Assembly: GCA_903828785.1 (NCBI GenBank)
Contig: CAIKNP010000019.1
Span: 43,139-107,138, forward strand
Origin: an uncultured Actinomycetes bacterium
GTDB taxonomy: Bacteria; Actinomycetota; Acidimicrobiia; Acidimicrobiales; RAAP-2
Reading direction: 5' to 3'
Length of the DNA stretch: 64,000 nucleotides
In this document: one piece after another, positions 33,824 through 42,365 of the stretch
How positions within the stretch are numbered: position 1 is the stretch's first letter
Layout: each line of letters opens with the position of its first letter
The notes under the pieces: model-generated
What the model was told of the DNA's origin: nothing
The model's input: only the letters and a program-made list of their open reading frames with translations
Database searches by the model: none
Position numbers and translations under genes: made by a program

Positions 33824-34753
33824 CTAGTCTCGCACGAAGCCGTCGGGACTTTGGAGGACTTCGTCCAGGTGTCGCAGGGCATCATCGGGCGTGTCAACCC
33901 AGATAATTCGCGGATCGCGCCCAAACCACGAACGCTGGCGGCGAGCCAAACGGCGAGTCTGTGTTATCGCTCGACGAACACAGTCTTCGAGGTCCACTCC
34001 CAGTTCGACGTGCTCAGCCAACTCACGGTAGCCCACGGCTTGACGCGCCGTTCGGCTCATGCCCCGTTGCACCAAGGACGCCACTTCGTCGAGTAGCCCT
34101 TGGTCCATCCAGGCTCGAAATCGCTCCTCAATGCGGAGATCTAAAACATCAAAGTCGACCTGGAAACCAATCTGCACGACCCGAGTGTGTGCGTAATCAC
34201 GCAGTCCGCGCCCGAAACTCGAGAAGGCCTGCCCCGAACCCAAACAGACTTCGAGCGCCCGAAGCACTCGACGTTCATTCGTCGGCTCCATCTTGCTCGC
34301 CGCCACGGGATCGAGAAGGAGTAACTCTTGGTAGAGGGCGGGTAGGTCCTCGCGCCGGGCTTCGAGGCGGGCACGAATCTCGGGGTACTGCTGGGGAACA
34401 GCGAAATTGTCGAGTACGGCTCGTCCGTAGAGGCCGGTGCCGCCAACGTAGAGCACCGACCCTCCGAGGGACCACACCAGATCGGCGGCGTCGCGAGCGG
34501 CCGATTGAAACTGGGTTACCGTGAACTCTTCACTCGCTTCGATGAGGTCCAAGAGGTGGTAGCTGACCTCGCGTCGTTTCTGCTCGCTCGCCTTAGCCGT
34601 CCCCAGGTCCATTCCCCGGTACACCGTCATCGAATCCACGCAGAGAATTTCCACTCCAGCGGAAGATTCCAGGGCTAAGCGGTGAGCCACCGCCGACTTA
34701 CCGGTGGCCGTTGCGCCGACCAGCGCGACGCCCATTCCACCGTGGTTTCTCAC
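33824..34753 (-). CDS. miaA: tRNA dimethylallyltransferase
   Basis: 309 residues from a GTG at 34753 overlapping the miaB stop (GTGA); an ATG at 34735 is possible. P-loop GATATGKS (13-20), DSMTVYRGMDLGTAKAS, VGGTGLYGRAVLDNF and the C-terminal RRQRSWFGRDPRIIW are diagnostic. It adds a dimethylallyl group to A37 of tRNAs reading UNN codons; MiaB, encoded next, then methylthiolates the same base. The dimethylallyl donor derives from the MEP pathway, represented by dxr and ispG in this window. Confidence 0.95.
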   Translation of the reverse strand: MRNHGGMGVALVGATATGKSAVAHRLALESSAGVEILCVDSMTVYRGMDLGTAKASEQKRREVSYHLLDLIEASEEFTVTQFQSAARDAADLVWSLGGSVLYVGGTGLYGRAVLDNFAVPQQYPEIRARLEARREDLPALYQELLLLDPVAASKMEPTNERRVLRALEVCLGSGQAFSSFGRGLRDYAHTRVVQIGFQVDFDVLDLRIEERFRAWMDQGLLDEVASLVQRGMSRTARQAVGYRELAEHVELGVDLEDCVRRAITQTRRLARRQRSWFGRDPRIIWVDTPDDALRHLDEVLQSPDGFVRD

Positions 34754-36147
34754 GCGTGCGCCAGGGGGATGCGGATCTTGTGTCGTGGGTCGCGAAGCAA
34801 GCCAACGTATTCGCCCACCAAGTGATAGGGCGCCCCGTGGGTCACGTCGACCTCGACCAGCGCGCCGGCGCGCAGTGGCGTGGCGCTCACCGGGAAGTGA
34901 ATGAGTTTTCCCTGGCGCGTGCGACCGGACAGGACTTGCGCGTTGCGCCGTGAGGGACCCTCCACCAGCACTTCTTCTCGTCGTCCCTCGCGACGCGCGT
35001 GATTGCGCAGGGCGGAGCGATCGAGCACCGTTTTCAAACGAGCGAAGCGTTCGGCCACGACGTCGGTCGCGACGAACTGCTTGGTCATCTCGGCGGCCCG
35101 GGTTCCCTCACGGGGTGAAAAAATGAAGGTGTACGCCGAATCAAAATCCGCCTCGGCGACGACGGCCAAGGTTTCGTCAAACTCCGCGTCAGTCTCGCCA
35201 GGAAAACCGACAATGAGGTCCGTGGTCACGTGCAATTCGTCAATGGCGGCTCGCGCCTCGCCCAGTCGCTCCATGTAACGCTCGGCGCTGTATCCCCGAC
35301 GCATTGCCTTCAGCACCCGGTTACTGCCCGATTGCAGGGGCAGGTGTAGTTGGGGGCAGACACTTGGCGTTTCGGCCATCGCGGCGATGGTCTCGGGACG
35401 AAGGTCCTTAGGGTGCGGTGAGGTGAATCGAATGCGCTCAATGCCGTCCACCGTGCCCAGTGAGCGCAGGAGTTCCGCGAAGAGGGGCCGGCGTTTCGTA
35501 ATGTCGCGGCCGTAGGAATTAACGTTCTGCCCCAGCACCGTTATCTCGGTGACGCCCGAGGCGGCCAGCATGCGCGCCTCCTTCATCAGATCGTCGAGGG
35601 GGCGCGAAATCTCTTGACCCCGCACCGATGGCACAATGCAGTAGGCGCAGGTGTTATCACAGCCCGTTTGAATGGTCATCCACGCCGCCCAGGGCAACTC
35701 GCGCACCGCGTAGAGAGCCGGCGCCATGTCCTTATTCGCCTCGGGATTGGGGGCATCCCAGACGTCCACGATGGGCCCTTCGCTGCGGGAGCGACGTAGG
35801 AGTGATGGAGCCTCGGCCAGGTTGTGGGTGCCAAAGACCACGTCCACCCAGTCGGCGCGTTCAAGAATCTGCCCACGGTCCTTTTGGGCCATGCAGCCAC
35901 CCACGGCAATCTGGAGGTTAGGTCGGCGTTCCTTTTCGGCCTTGAGGTGCCCGAGCGCGCTGTAGAGCTTGAGGTCCGCGTTCTCACGAATCGTGCAGGT
36001 GTTGAAGATAATGACGTCCGCGTCTTGGTCCGAGGTCGCTTGCACCATACCCTCGTTCGCCATTAGTCCCGCCAAGCGCTCCGAGTCGTGCTCGTTCATC
36101 TGGCACCCGAAGGTACGAATGGCAAAAGTCTTGGGGGTCACGGTCAT
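34750..36147 (-). CDS. miaB: tRNA-2-methylthio-N6-dimethylallyladenosine synthase
   Basis: 465 residues from the ATG at 36147 (GGAAGGA upstream). An N-terminal MTTase domain with three cysteines (TFGCQMNEHDSERL, FNTCTIRENA, VGGCMAQ), the radical-SAM triad CDNTCAYC and a C-terminal TRAM domain (RTRQGKLIHFPVSA). It inserts a methylthio group into i6A37 made by MiaA. The two genes are coupled by a 4-nt overlap. Confidence 0.95.
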   Translation of the reverse strand: MTVTPKTFAIRTFGCQMNEHDSERLAGLMANEGMVQATSDQDADVIIFNTCTIRENADLKLYSALGHLKAEKERRPNLQIAVGGCMAQKDRGQILERADWVDVVFGTHNLAEAPSLLRRSRSEGPIVDVWDAPNPEANKDMAPALYAVRELPWAAWMTIQTGCDNTCAYCIVPSVRGQEISRPLDDLMKEARMLAASGVTEITVLGQNVNSYGRDITKRRPLFAELLRSLGTVDGIERIRFTSPHPKDLRPETIAAMAETPSVCPQLHLPLQSGSNRVLKAMRRGYSAERYMERLGEARAAIDELHVTTDLIVGFPGETDAEFDETLAVVAEADFDSAYTFIFSPREGTRAAEMTKQFVATDVVAERFARLKTVLDRSALRNHARREGRREEVLVEGPSRRNAQVLSGRTRQGKLIHFPVSATPLRAGALVEVDVTHGAPYHLVGEYVGLLRDPRHKIRIPLAHA

Positions 36148-36174
36148 AAGCCTAATTCCTTCCCCCACCCAGCC

Positions 36175-37050
36175 CTAAGGGGTGATGGGGGTGGGAGCGT
36201 CGGCGTCGCGCTGATCGATGGTGACGCCCACGCCGGCGACAACGACACAAAGCAAGCCAACGATATCCCAGAGACTGGGGTGCTGGGACAAGACCACGAA
36301 GCCCAGCAGAAAGGCTATGGCGGGATCAAAGGCCATGAGAACCCCAACGAGCGAGGGCTTCACACGTCGCAGTGCCTGCATCTCGAGAGCGAAGCCTAAG
36401 ACAATAGACATGCTGGCGACCAAGGCCATGCGGCCGCCTATCCAGGGGTGGTCGCGCAGAATGTGGAGGGAACCGAGCGCGAAGGGCAGGGTCGCCACGG
36501 CCGCCACCGTCATGGAAACCGCGAGACCGTCAAAGCCCGAGGTCGTCCCGCCCACTTTGGCCGACGCAAAAATATAGATCGCCCAACCCAGTCCGCTGCC
36601 CAGACCAAAGAGGACGCCAGCGGTGGTCAGGTGACCACCCGGGTGACCGAGGACGACCACCCCAATGGCCGCGAGTACGGCGAAGGCCACGTGTCGCGCC
36701 GAGCGTTTGCCGATGACCGCCACGGTGAGCGGACCGAGAAATTCGATCGTCACCCCGCTGCCGAGCGGAATGCGCGAAATGCATTGAAAGAAGCAGAAGT
36801 TCATGCCCGCCACTGACAGTCCCAGCACCAAAGCCGCGCGCCACTGCTCCCACTTCCACTGACGCACGTTGGGTCGAGTCAGGGCCAGGAGTACGACCGC
36901 GCCCAGCAAGAAACGCCAAGCGCTCGTCGACGCCGCACCCAGTGTTCCAAAAATGGGGGTCACAATGGCGGCGGACCACTGAATGGTGGCGGCCCCCCCA
37001 ACGATGAGGGCGGCGCCGGCGAAGGCGTTGCGCTGGGCGGCGTCAGCCAT
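36175..37050 (-). CDS. EamA-family exporter resembling RhtA (homoserine/threonine)
   Basis: 291 residues from the ATG at 37050; longer frames lie over thrB. About ten hydrophobic segments in two EamA repeats. The region NFCFFQCISRIPLGSGVTIEFLG and the C-terminal MAFDPAIAFLLGFVVLSQHPSL resemble the RhtA branch of the drug/metabolite transporters, which exports threonine and homoserine. The start overlaps the end of thrB, which encodes homoserine kinase, by 8 nt, supporting a substrate in that pathway. Substrate assignment is inference. Confidence 0.82.
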   Translation of the reverse strand: MADAAQRNAFAGAALIVGGAATIQWSAAIVTPIFGTLGAASTSAWRFLLGAVVLLALTRPNVRQWKWEQWRAALVLGLSVAGMNFCFFQCISRIPLGSGVTIEFLGPLTVAVIGKRSARHVAFAVLAAIGVVVLGHPGGHLTTAGVLFGLGSGLGWAIYIFASAKVGGTTSGFDGLAVSMTVAAVATLPFALGSLHILRDHPWIGGRMALVASMSIVLGFALEMQALRRVKPSLVGVLMAFDPAIAFLLGFVVLSQHPSLWDIVGLLCVVVAGVGVTIDQRDADAPTPITP

Positions 37051-37897
37051 CGCTGAGGACGAGCCCCGTGAGATCGGCTTCGAGCACTTGCACCACACCG
37101 GCGACGCCGTGGTTGACGAGAAAGGCTTCCGCCGCCGCTCGAACAGGTTCCGCTTGGTCACGGTGCACAATGCCCAGCATTGTTGAACCAGCGCCCGACC
37201 AGCAGGATCCGGCCGCCCCAGCCGCACGCAGTTCGTCGAGTAGTGCTCGGGCGTAGGGCAACAAGCCCATGCGGTAAGGCTGGTGCAGTACGTCATCCAT
37301 GGCTTCGGCAACGAAGGCCCGGTGGTCTCCGAGCCCCGCAATCAGTAGACCCAGCGCCGTCAGATTGTGCACCGCGTCAGCGAAGGGCACGCTGGTGGGC
37401 AACACGGAGCGAGCCGCGGCGGTGGACAGTTCTTCGTCGGGAATGACGAGCACGAAGCGCCACTGTGGATCGAGTGGGAGCGAGCGAGCGACGACCTCCC
37501 CCGCCCTATCCATGCCGGCCGCCACCAAACCACCGAGCAAGGAGGCCGCAGCATTTTCCGGGTGCCCATCCACTCTGGTGGCCACGGCGAGGGGCCGCAC
37601 ACTACCCGCCGCGGCGGCGGCGGCCAGGGCCAGCGACGCAGAGGACCCCAAGCCTCGCGAGAGAGGAATGTCGGAGTGCACGTGCAAGGCGAAGTTCGAG
37701 TGACCAAGCACTTCACGGACGACAAGGGCCGCTAAGTGCTCTTCATGGTCGAAGGCTCCCGCCCCACAGCCTGACGACGTAATCGCAAAGGCGTCGGCCT
37801 CTTCGACGCTGACCTCGAGGTAGAGCGACAGGGCCAGACCGAGCGCGTCAAATCCTGGTCCGAGGTTGGCGGAACTGGCGGGAACTCGTGCACGCAT
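37043..37897 (-). CDS. thrB: Homoserine kinase
   Basis: 284 residues. GHMP kinase with N-terminal VPASSANLGPGFDALGLAL and the ATP loop PLSRGLGSSASLALAAA, then a C-terminal GSCWSGAGSTMLGIV motif. It phosphorylates homoserine for threonine synthesis. No thrA or thrC is in the window. The overlapping downstream gene looks like a homoserine/threonine exporter, and the upstream carboxypeptidase-like gene ends 5 nt before its start. Confidence 0.93.
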   Translation of the reverse strand: MRARVPASSANLGPGFDALGLALSLYLEVSVEEADAFAITSSGCGAGAFDHEEHLAALVVREVLGHSNFALHVHSDIPLSRGLGSSASLALAAAAAAGSVRPLAVATRVDGHPENAAASLLGGLVAAGMDRAGEVVARSLPLDPQWRFVLVIPDEELSTAAARSVLPTSVPFADAVHNLTALGLLIAGLGDHRAFVAEAMDDVLHQPYRMGLLPYARALLDELRAAGAAGSCWSGAGSTMLGIVHRDQAEPVRAAAEAFLVNHGVAGVVQVLEADLTGLVLSDG

Positions 37898-37902
37898 GGC
37901 AG

Positions 37903-39147
37903 TTAGCGTAGGCGTTGGGAACCGCCGGGTAGGTCAACGGGGTTTTTCACGGTGACCGCTAGCCGAACGACTCCCTGGGGCAGCTGGACAATCAGGCTGC
38001 CGACCCTCACTCCGGGCGCCCAGGCGGAGCGTGGTGCCGTCACGACCAATCTCGTCGGGTAGAGCGGCGACAACTGGCCGTAGGCCACCCAAATCGGGTC
38101 GTACGACAGTGAAGCTTGCAAGACGAAGGCCGTGAGCGAATGACCAAACAGCACGTAGCCCAGGGTGGTGTCCTTCGCGAGGCGAACCTTCATGTCGTTC
38201 ACGTGGTCCGAGAGTGAAAGAGCCAGGGCGACGTTGGCGGCGGTCAGGAGTACGTCCGTACCGCCCTGCCCTAAGACCACGGTGTATTCCAGTACGCGTT
38301 GGCCCCGGTACGCGACGACTCGAGCCATGACGTCGCAGCCCCCCGCCGTGGCGTCACGGCCAGTCTTGACTCCGATAATGCCAAAGTGATTGAGGTAGGG
38401 CGAGTACGAGCCGAGCGTGCCCGCCAGCGGCAAGGTAACGGTGTTTTTATCGACGTCGTAGGCGAAGACGGGGTTGGCCATCAACAGCGCGGCGAGGTGC
38501 GCCTGGTCGAGTGCGGTGGACTGCGAGTTGGGGTTAATTCCCACGACGTCGGCGTAGTTAGTCTCGTCCATTCCCAACTGCGCCGCAGTCGTATTCATGT
38601 GGTTGACGAAGACAGGAATCGAGCCCCACGCCATGACCGCGAGCAGGTCGGCGTAGTCGGCCCCCGAATGCACGAGAGCCCCCTCAATTAACTGGTTTTC
38701 GCAGAGTTGCTCACCGGTGGCGATGGTAATAGTCGACAAGCCATTCACGAGGTCCGCTTGGTACGCCGCGTACTGTGCGGCCGTCACGGTCGTGCACGGG
38801 CCGCTTTGCCCGGGGAGCAAGGGCAGCCGGCGCAGGGCGACGTAGACCGTCATCAATTTGGTCAGACTCGCAATGGGCCGTTCGTAGTCGTTATTGGTTT
38901 GCGTCAATCCGAGCTGGGGAACGAAGATAGCCGCCGAACCCTCCTTCGGCCAACGCAGAGGACTGGTCGTCACCGTGGCTATAGCCCTCGTGCTTTCGGC
39001 CACCACCGGAATAAGCGGCCTCACTGACGGCGAGGACACGGTGGCGTAGGGAGGAATGATCACCAATGCACTCGCGGCGACGTGTGCCACCCAGTGCCGC
39101 GAGCAGCGTACCCCGCGTGCCAGCCACGGCGCCACGCGCATTTTCAT
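37903..39147 (-). CDS. D-alanyl-D-alanine carboxypeptidase-like protein (S11) with altered SxN motif
   Basis: 414 residues with an N-terminal membrane/signal segment (VAHVAASALVIIPPYAT). Serine motif SLTK (94-97) and KTG (261-263) are intact, but the SxN position reads SGA (161-163) in LVHSGADYADLLA where relatives have SGN or SAN. Surrounding wording (FVNHMNTTAAQLGM, DQAHLAALLM) matches S11 carboxypeptidases such as DacA, which trim terminal D-Ala from wall stem peptides. The lost Asn may lower or change activity. It starts 3 nt after ftsK. Confidence 0.85.
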   Translation of the reverse strand: MKMRVAPWLARGVRCSRHWVAHVAASALVIIPPYATVSSPSVRPLIPVVAESTRAIATVTTSPLRWPKEGSAAIFVPQLGLTQTNNDYERPIASLTKLMTVYVALRRLPLLPGQSGPCTTVTAAQYAAYQADLVNGLSTITIATGEQLCENQLIEGALVHSGADYADLLAVMAWGSIPVFVNHMNTTAAQLGMDETNYADVVGINPNSQSTALDQAHLAALLMANPVFAYDVDKNTVTLPLAGTLGSYSPYLNHFGIIGVKTGRDATAGGCDVMARVVAYRGQRVLEYTVVLGQGGTDVLLTAANVALALSLSDHVNDMKVRLAKDTTLGYVLFGHSLTAFVLQASLSYDPIWVAYGQLSPLYPTRLVVTAPRSAWAPGVRVGSLIVQLPQGVVRLAVTVKNPVDLPGGSQRLR

Positions 39148-39150
39148 CTT

Positions 39151-41463
39151 CTAAAAGTCAGACTGATCGAACTCTTCGGGTGCCACCAGCACCTTTCGAG
39201 CCTTCGAGCCATCACCGGGTGCCACGACTCCCTCTTGCTCCAACTGATCCATGATGCGACCCGCTCGGGCGAATCCGACGCGCAATTTCCTCTGAAGCAT
39301 TGAGGTGGAGCCCGACTGGGTTCGAATAACGAGCTCTCGGGCCTGGCGGAGGATTTCGTCGTCGTCGTCATCGGTACCCGACGACGTACCTTCAAGCCGC
39401 ACGGGAACGTCGAGGGCAATAATGTTCTCCCGACGGCCACCTTGCGCCCGCCAGTTTTCAACCACCTTGCGCACTTCTTCCTCGGACACCCACGGCGACT
39501 GTAAACGTCTCGCAATATTGCTTGACGCCGTCACCAAGAGCATGTCCCCCTTACCGATAAGCCTCTCCGCACCGGCTTGGTCCAAAATCACCCGTGAGTC
39601 GGCGAGAGAGGAAACGGCGAACGCCATGCGCGAGGGGATGTTGGCCTTGATGACACCCGTAATCACGTCCACCGACGGACGCTGCGTCGCCAGCACGAGG
39701 TGAATGCCGACAGCGCGCGCCATCTGGGCAATTCGAACAACGGACTCTTCGACGTCACGCGCCGCCACCATCATCAGGTCGTTCAACTCGTCAACCACGA
39801 TCACGATATAGGGAAGGTGCTCGGGACCGGGTGTCGGCGCCAGGTCCAAAGCTAAGCCCGTCGTGCGCTCGATAATCTCGGCCACTTCCTCGTGCACCGT
39901 CGGACCCGGCTGCAGGCTGCCCTTGGCGACCATTTGCTGGTAGCTGGTGATGTCCCGGGCGCCACTCGTGGCGAGGATGTCGTAGCGGCGTTCCATCTCC
40001 TTTACGGCCCAGGCCAAGGTACCGGCCGCCTTCTTCGGGTCCACCACGACCGGCGCCAAGAGGTGTGGCAGGTCGTTGTACTGACCCATTTCCACGCGCT
40101 TGGGGTCGATCAAGATCATGCGCAATTGGTCGGGCGTTGCGCGCATCACGAGTGAAGTGATCAATGAATTGAGACAGGACGACTTACCCGCGCCGGTGGC
40201 TCCCGAGATCAAGACGTGGGGCATCTCTCCGAGGTTGACGACAATGGACTTCCCCGAAATGTCGCGGCCAATGGGGACGTCGAGGGGGTGGGTCGCCGCG
40301 ATAGCCTCATCGCTGTTCAATAAGTCGCCCAAAACTACCAGGGCCCGCTGCCGATTAGGCACTTCCACCCCAATGGCGGAACGACCCGGAATGGGAGCCA
40401 GAATGCGCACGTCGGGCGTCGCCAGGGCGTAGGCAATGTCTCTATTCAAGGAGGTCACTCGGGCGACCTTCACGCCGGCAGCAATTTCGAGTTCGTAGCG
40501 GGTGACCGTGGGTCCCTCGGTAAAACCGACGAGGGTCGTTTCGACGCCGTGCGCCGCCAAGGTTTCTACGAGCTCGGCTCCCGCCGCCTCGATGGCGTCT
40601 CGGTCCTGACGCTGCACTTTGGTTCTCGACAACAGGGACAAGGGTGGGAGCTGGTAGTTCGAGGGCCCGACAGGGGCGGGAACCACGGGTGCGGTGGATT
40701 CCGGCTCATCGTCGGCGTAACTCTCCACGAAAACCGGCTCGTCATCCACCGGCTCAAGATACTCATCGCCCTGGGGCTCTTCCACTGCTTCGGGCACTTT
40801 GGCGCGAGATCGAGCTTTGGGGGCGGGCACTTCCTCCAGCGTCTCTTCATACTCGTCGGTGGGGCGGACGGGTCGTGACGTCCACCAAGCGGCGACAAAG
40901 CGAGCGGCTGCCTTAGCGCCTCTGGATACGAAACCAGCCATGGTCGTGAGACCCACCGAGCTCGCGAACATAAAGGCCACTATCAAGAAGGCAAGGAGTA
41001 AGACCGTGGCTCCCGCGGCACCCAGGATATTCGCCAGCCAGCCACCAATGGCGACGCCGAGCCAACCACCGGCGTGGCCGAGAGCGGCGGACGATGCGTT
41101 AAAGCCGGGCCTTCCACCAAGGACGTCGCCTAAACCACTAACGCTTAGGACGAAGAGCCCTATGCCCCAGCCGAATCGTCCGCGCTCAAAACTGACTTTT
41201 CCCATCAGCAAGAAACCCGCCAGTCCGAGCAGGGCAATGGTCAAGGCGACGCGACCAACACCGAAGAGAGTCCGTAAGACATCGGAAATATACCGACCCA
41301 CTGGACCAAGTGCGCCGACGTCCGCCAGCAAGACAAAAATGCCGACGATGAAGAGCACCACGATCCAGATATCACGCTCGTGTCGAGACCACAGACTCTG
41401 ATTTTTCGCGTGCTTGGCCGCCGGACGTTTCGTTGACTTCGTCGATTTGCGTGTAGTGGCCAC
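39151..41463 (-). CDS. ftsK: DNA translocase FtsK/SpoIIIE
   Basis: 770 residues from a GTG at 41463. Four N-terminal membrane segments (about 28-180), an acidic Pro/Glu-rich linker, then the RecA-like motor with Walker A ISGATGAGKSSCLNSL, Walker B YIVIVVDELNDLM and the C-terminal gamma winged helix (TSMLQRKLRVGFARAGRIMDQLE). It pumps chromosomal DNA through the closing septum and recognises polar sequences through the gamma domain. It heads a long minus-strand run of wall and amino-acid genes. Confidence 0.95.
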   Translation of the reverse strand: MATTRKSTKSTKRPAAKHAKNQSLWSRHERDIWIVVLFIVGIFVLLADVGALGPVGRYISDVLRTLFGVGRVALTIALLGLAGFLLMGKVSFERGRFGWGIGLFVLSVSGLGDVLGGRPGFNASSAALGHAGGWLGVAIGGWLANILGAAGATVLLLAFLIVAFMFASSVGLTTMAGFVSRGAKAAARFVAAWWTSRPVRPTDEYEETLEEVPAPKARSRAKVPEAVEEPQGDEYLEPVDDEPVFVESYADDEPESTAPVVPAPVGPSNYQLPPLSLLSRTKVQRQDRDAIEAAGAELVETLAAHGVETTLVGFTEGPTVTRYELEIAAGVKVARVTSLNRDIAYALATPDVRILAPIPGRSAIGVEVPNRQRALVVLGDLLNSDEAIAATHPLDVPIGRDISGKSIVVNLGEMPHVLISGATGAGKSSCLNSLITSLVMRATPDQLRMILIDPKRVEMGQYNDLPHLLAPVVVDPKKAAGTLAWAVKEMERRYDILATSGARDITSYQQMVAKGSLQPGPTVHEEVAEIIERTTGLALDLAPTPGPEHLPYIVIVVDELNDLMMVAARDVEESVVRIAQMARAVGIHLVLATQRPSVDVITGVIKANIPSRMAFAVSSLADSRVILDQAGAERLIGKGDMLLVTASSNIARRLQSPWVSEEEVRKVVENWRAQGGRRENIIALDVPVRLEGTSSGTDDDDDEILRQARELVIRTQSGSTSMLQRKLRVGFARAGRIMDQLEQEGVVAPGDGSKARKVLVAPEEFDQSDF

Positions 41464-41520
41464 CTAGCCACGATACCGAAGCGCTGTTCACTTTCGAGCC
41501 AATGTCGTTATTCTGGTGGC

Positions 41521-42282
41521 ATGAACCAGCCCCAGCCCTCCTCCCTCGCTCTGGCCGAAAGGCTGGGGGTGACCGCGGCCCTTGTGCACATCGCACAGCG
41601 CACGCAGATTTCACCCAATGTGGTCGAACTGGTGCTCAGCGGCGCGTCGGCGTTGGGTGGCGAGCCCGGTAACGACATCATGGTTCTCATCAGCGAAGTT
41701 GGCGAAGCACCCGCCCGCCGCCGCTACAGCGTTCGCAGTTGTGATCCCTTGACCGACACCCTACGCCTCTGGATCAGCACGGGCCACGATGGACCCGGCT
41801 CGCGCTGGGCGCAAAACGCCAGCCTGGGCAGCACCGTGGACGTCGTAGGTCCGCGGGGGAAAATTACACTTGACCCCCTGGCGGATTGGTACTTGTTCGT
41901 CGGGGACACCACCGGTCTGGCTTCGTTTTACCGCATGGCGGAGTCAATTGAAGTACCCGGTCAGGCCATCTTCATCGTCGAGCTTGACGATATGGCCGAC
42001 GCCCTCACCACTTCCTTCAATCCTGGTCTGGGAGTCACCGGCATCTTCGTCGAGCGTCAGGGGCGCGAGCACCATGACCCTTCGGGTCTACTGCGCGGCC
42101 TGAGTGCCTTTGACTTCCCGCCACATCAGGGACAGGCCTACGTCTTCGCCGAGTTCAATGTCATGAAGGCGGTCGAGATGACCCTTCGAGACCGAGGGCT
42201 CCCACCCGAACACATTGCGACCAAAGCCTTCTATAGGACCGGACGCGCCAACGCCGCTAATGGCGAACCCGAACGCGACTGA
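41521..42282 (+). CDS. Siderophore-interacting protein family flavoprotein
   Basis: 253 residues. A ferredoxin-reductase-like FAD domain with ARRRYSVRSCD (the RxYSxR FAD motif) and GPGSRWAQNA, followed by an NAD(P)-binding half (DWYLFVGDTTGLASFYRM and the C-terminal TKAFYRTGRANAA). These motifs match the SIP/ViuB family of ferric-siderophore reductases. Substrate is unproven; no siderophore uptake genes are near. It is divergent from ftsK with 57 bp between starts. Confidence 0.87.
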   Translation: MNQPQPSSLALAERLGVTAALVHIAQRTQISPNVVELVLSGASALGGEPGNDIMVLISEVGEAPARRRYSVRSCDPLTDTLRLWISTGHDGPGSRWAQNASLGSTVDVVGPRGKITLDPLADWYLFVGDTTGLASFYRMAESIEVPGQAIFIVELDDMADALTTSFNPGLGVTGIFVERQGREHHDPSGLLRGLSAFDFPPHQGQAYVFAEFNVMKAVEMTLRDRGLPPEHIATKAFYRTGRANAANGEPERD

Positions 42283-42365
42283 GTTCCGTACCTGCGTCGA
42301 GCACGCTTAAGGAAAATCATAGGAGCCCACTATGGACGGCGGCCTCTCTTTCCTGCACTTGTGTC

